DNA of 17,500 nt from Chrysomallon squamiferum (taxonomy: Eukaryota > Mollusca > Gastropoda > Neomphalida > Peltospiridae), in assembly GCA_012295275.1 (NCBI GenBank), contig CM022665.1:36795433-36812932 (forward strand), read 5' to 3'. The translations under genes and the position numbers were made by a program. Numbering within the stretch: position 1 is the stretch's first letter; the number at the start of each line of letters is the position of its first letter. Below the pieces are notes generated by a model. It was not told where the DNA came from. It did no database searches and saw only the letters and a list, made by a program, of their open reading frames with translations. Positions 15,746-17,500 of the stretch are shown piece after piece.

Positions 15746-16440
15746 TGTCTGTTTTATGCTTTTTGTATGCTGAAACGTCCTTACGTATTCAGTCACTCCT
15801 GTAAACAATGTCAGCAGATTTAACAGTTCAGTATAACTAATCTATCAGTTCACTGAAGAAATAAAACTTTGAATCTCACTTGCTATCAAGTATTCCTTTT
15901 TAGCACTGAACAAAAAAATAAAAACACGAGAGCTGTAATACATCATGAAATTCCATAAACTCTTTCCTCTTTTACATTAACTTTGATCCATCTTTATATT
16001 TTAATCCTGCAATGGTTTTAAATTTTTAAACTAAGTACTAACAGTATTAGACAAATGCGCCAAAATCTATAACGATGTTGAAAGACGTTACTGGCAGTGA
16101 AAACATACAAAAAAACGTACACAAACAGGCATATATGAAAATAGAAATAATTTTAGTGTTATTATTCTACTTTGTGGGAGGTCTTTTCCCTTGTTTGTTC
16201 CTGTGTTTTGTGTATTCCTTATAACAATATACAGAGCCAAAGAAAAAATGTGGGCATCATGGATTATGTGTTCATATTGAAAGATATAGCTCTCTGCAGT
16301 TATCGTAAAAATTATAAAAATTTATGACGAGCAATAAATTTTGGTTCACGAAATAATCATCCTATTCATATGAGTTGTTTATGTCTATTAAAAAAAGTAT
16401 TGTTAGTTGATATGTGAAATATTTCACGACTTCAACCTTT
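15746..16440. other. A+T-rich unique stretch, nothing recognised
   Basis: About 700 bases without repeats, long ORFs or RNA-like structure. AATAAA words occur (for example near 15860 and 15915) but without a gene in front. Confidence 0.5.
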
Positions 16441-16445
16441 TTTGT

Positions 16446-16844
16446 TCAGTATAATATATTTTATATCACACCACTGTTTATGTCACAGTGATCATCAGTC
16501 TCATGATATAACCCCCCCCCCCCTCCGGAAATCATTCACCCTGACATTTGCATCCAGGACAAAGATATATAATGCATGGAAGAAAGTTACCGATACGAGA
16601 GTACCACCGTACCGCGACGTTGATTCTACTGCCAGCAGCCTCAACAGCTCCAATATGGAAGACCCCATCCAACATAATCTTCTCATTTCCCCATCACTTG
16701 AAATCTTTCTGTTTCGGAATTCTATCCAGATTGTCTCTACTCTATTGTTTAAAACATGACTGTGATTTCCTAGCTTTCTGATTCCGATCTATGACATTTG
16801 CCACCGTTCATCTGCCGTGCGTTTCCGTTTCTCGAGCAATTCAC
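16446..16844. other. Unique island with C12 run, overlapping unrecognised frames
   Basis: Balanced sequence that includes the only long C run in the window (C12 at 16512-16523). Frames at 16442-16759 and 16548-16781 begin at TTG and match nothing I know. The island continues into the small ORF at 16845. Confidence 0.4.
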
Positions 16845-17009
16845 ATGATGACATTTCACCATTTGTCCTGCATTTTGACGGCGATAACATTTGGGATAAG
16901 GACGGGACAGGCTTATTATCCGACAACAAGACGGCCCGCTGACGCCAGTATTCTGAGAAAATATTGTGAATTTCTCAAAAGATGGAAAAACAACAACCGA
17001 AGCCGCTAA
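16845..17009 (+). CDS. Possible small secreted peptide with weak NPY/NPF likeness (speculative)
   Basis: Tandem ATGs at 16845 and 16848 open a 54-residue frame ending in TAA at 17007-17009. A further in-frame ATG lies at 16791. Residues 1-23 read as a signal peptide: a hydrophobic core (about residues 8-18), then GQA as a plausible cleavage site. The remaining 31 residues start Tyr-Tyr-Pro and contain RRPADAS, then LRKYCEFLKRW, then RSR. Neuropeptide Y/F hormones share a Pro-containing N-terminus, a helix of pattern L-x2-Y-x3-L-x2-[YW], and a C-terminal R-x-R-[FY]-amide. The frame has these except that it is about five residues short, and it stops after RSR with no aromatic residue or Gly amide donor. 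In NPY genes an intron splits the second Arg codon. Here CG is followed by CTAAAC, one base from a GT donor. It is a decayed copy, an unusual exon or coincidence. Confidence 0.13.
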   Translation: MMTFHHLSCILTAITFGIRTGQAYYPTTRRPADASILRKYCEFLKRWKNNNRSR

Positions 17010-17026
17010 ACGCACATAGAGTGTGG

Positions 17027-17029
<3 letters not shown>

Positions 17030-17057
<28 letters not shown>
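17030..17057. repeat. Poly-T run (T28)
   Basis: Uninterrupted T28, 20 bases after the stop of the small ORF. Confidence 0.93.
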
Positions 17058-17190
17058 GACGTTTCTGGCACCAGATGGTCAGAAAGTTGTTGTAGGACGT
17101 ATCACCATTTCGTTGAATATGTCATTTTCAAAAGAAAGGAATTCCTGGTTTTAAGAAACTGTATAGTCTTGATTTAATCGGCGACAGTTG
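17058..17190. other. Short unique stretch
   Basis: Nothing recognised. Confidence 0.5.
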
Positions 17191-17241
17191 TGATGATGAT
17201 GATGATGATAATGATAATAATAAAGAGAAGAAGAAGAAGAG
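17191..17241. repeat. (GAT)n-(AAT)n-(GAA)n compound array
   Basis: GATGATGATGATGATAAT, then AATAATAAAG, then (GAA)n to about 17241. AATAAA at 17218-17223 lies inside the array. Confidence 0.9.
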
Positions 17242-17379
17242 GTTCTTTTAAATAAACATTCTAGAAAACTGATGAAATGTATCTAAAACCAGAAGAACTG
17301 AAAATTAAATTAATGCACACATCATAAATAATGACGTAGACTTGAAAAGTTGTCGTGCTTTAATTAATCCTGAATATTA

Positions 17380-17380
17380 A

Positions 17381-17418
<38 letters not shown>

Positions 17419-17422
17419 TACA
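17380..17422. repeat. (TG)n tract, Z-DNA candidate
   Basis: Forty-three bases of strict purine-pyrimidine alternation, ending in TGTACGTACA. Confidence 0.93.
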
Positions 17423-17473
17423 ATTACGTAGTTGTATACGTTCGCGTGTGTGCATCCATATGAGTGTGTGTAT

Positions 17474-17489
17474 GTGTGTATATACACAC
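17474..17489. repeat. 16-bp palindrome GTGTGTATATACACAC
   Basis: A perfect inverted repeat made where a (TG)n tract meets its complement. It is continuous with a TG-rich region from 17464. Confidence 0.85.
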
Positions 17490-17500
17490 GTGTCATGTTT

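Noticed and set aside
16442-16781. Frames of 105 and 77 codons upstream of the small peptide frame
   Set aside because: Both begin at TTG and overlap each other in different phases, and neither shows a recognisable domain.

Overview
This window looks like non-coding DNA from an animal nuclear genome. It is A+T-rich and crowded with microsatellites: (CT)n, (TG)n, (TA)n, (TTA)n, (GAT)n and (TTTA)n, plus long poly-T and poly-A runs. It shows none of the dense ORFs or operons of bacterial or viral DNA. The repeat style fits an invertebrate, and a mollusc or other lophotrochozoan is my best guess, but nothing here proves the phylum. I found no convincing conserved protein-coding exon, no intact canonical tRNA or rRNA, no transposase or reverse transcriptase, and no CRISPR array. 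Most open frames are by-products of simple repeats.

Three kinds of sequence alternate. (1) Simple-repeat and homopolymer blocks: about 461-680, 1555-2012, 2109-2144, 2909-3032, 3500-3892, 4332-5320, 5497-5592, 6125-6366, 8171-8577, 10448-10792, 10977-11482, 12790-12950, 13991-14058, 14537-14949, 15380-15745 and 17191-17490. (2) Long, featureless A+T-rich stretches, such as 7540-8170, 8578-9300, 11641-12289 and 15746-16440. (3) Islands of balanced, high-complexity sequence with a higher G+C share: about 856-1282, 2145-2830, 3033-3420, 4068-4330, 9301-9600, 9853-10440, 11500-11640, 12400-12700, 13270-13850, 15010-15365 and 16500-17010. The islands carry palindromes and transcription-factor-like motifs (TGACAGCTGTCA, CACGTG, SOX- and POU-like sites, CCAAT). 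They are candidates for conserved non-coding or cis-regulatory DNA, which only cross-species alignment can show.

The clearest non-trivial structure is a diverged minisatellite at 6980-7539, with a 20-bp unit (consensus close to GAAAATGATATGCGTTATTT) in about 27 copies and an internal 124-bp higher-order duplication. A second minisatellite at 10977-11270 has a 54-bp unit built from CT/CA-rich DNA and leads towards a (CT)48 tract. A degenerate tRNA-like segment with three consecutive hairpins lies at 11541-11640. Two A-tailed, possibly retroposon-derived segments lie in minus orientation at 5779-5920 and 14251-14500.

Two short open frames deserve a check. The first (16845-17009) encodes a possible secreted 54-residue peptide with a weak likeness to neuropeptide Y/F hormones. 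The second (4143-4616) has a presequence-like basic N-terminus joined to acidic and Val-rich segments made by trinucleotide repeats. Both are speculative. The window as a whole may be an intron or intergenic DNA. The excess of T over A runs and several G+T-skewed tracts hint at transcription along the + strand.
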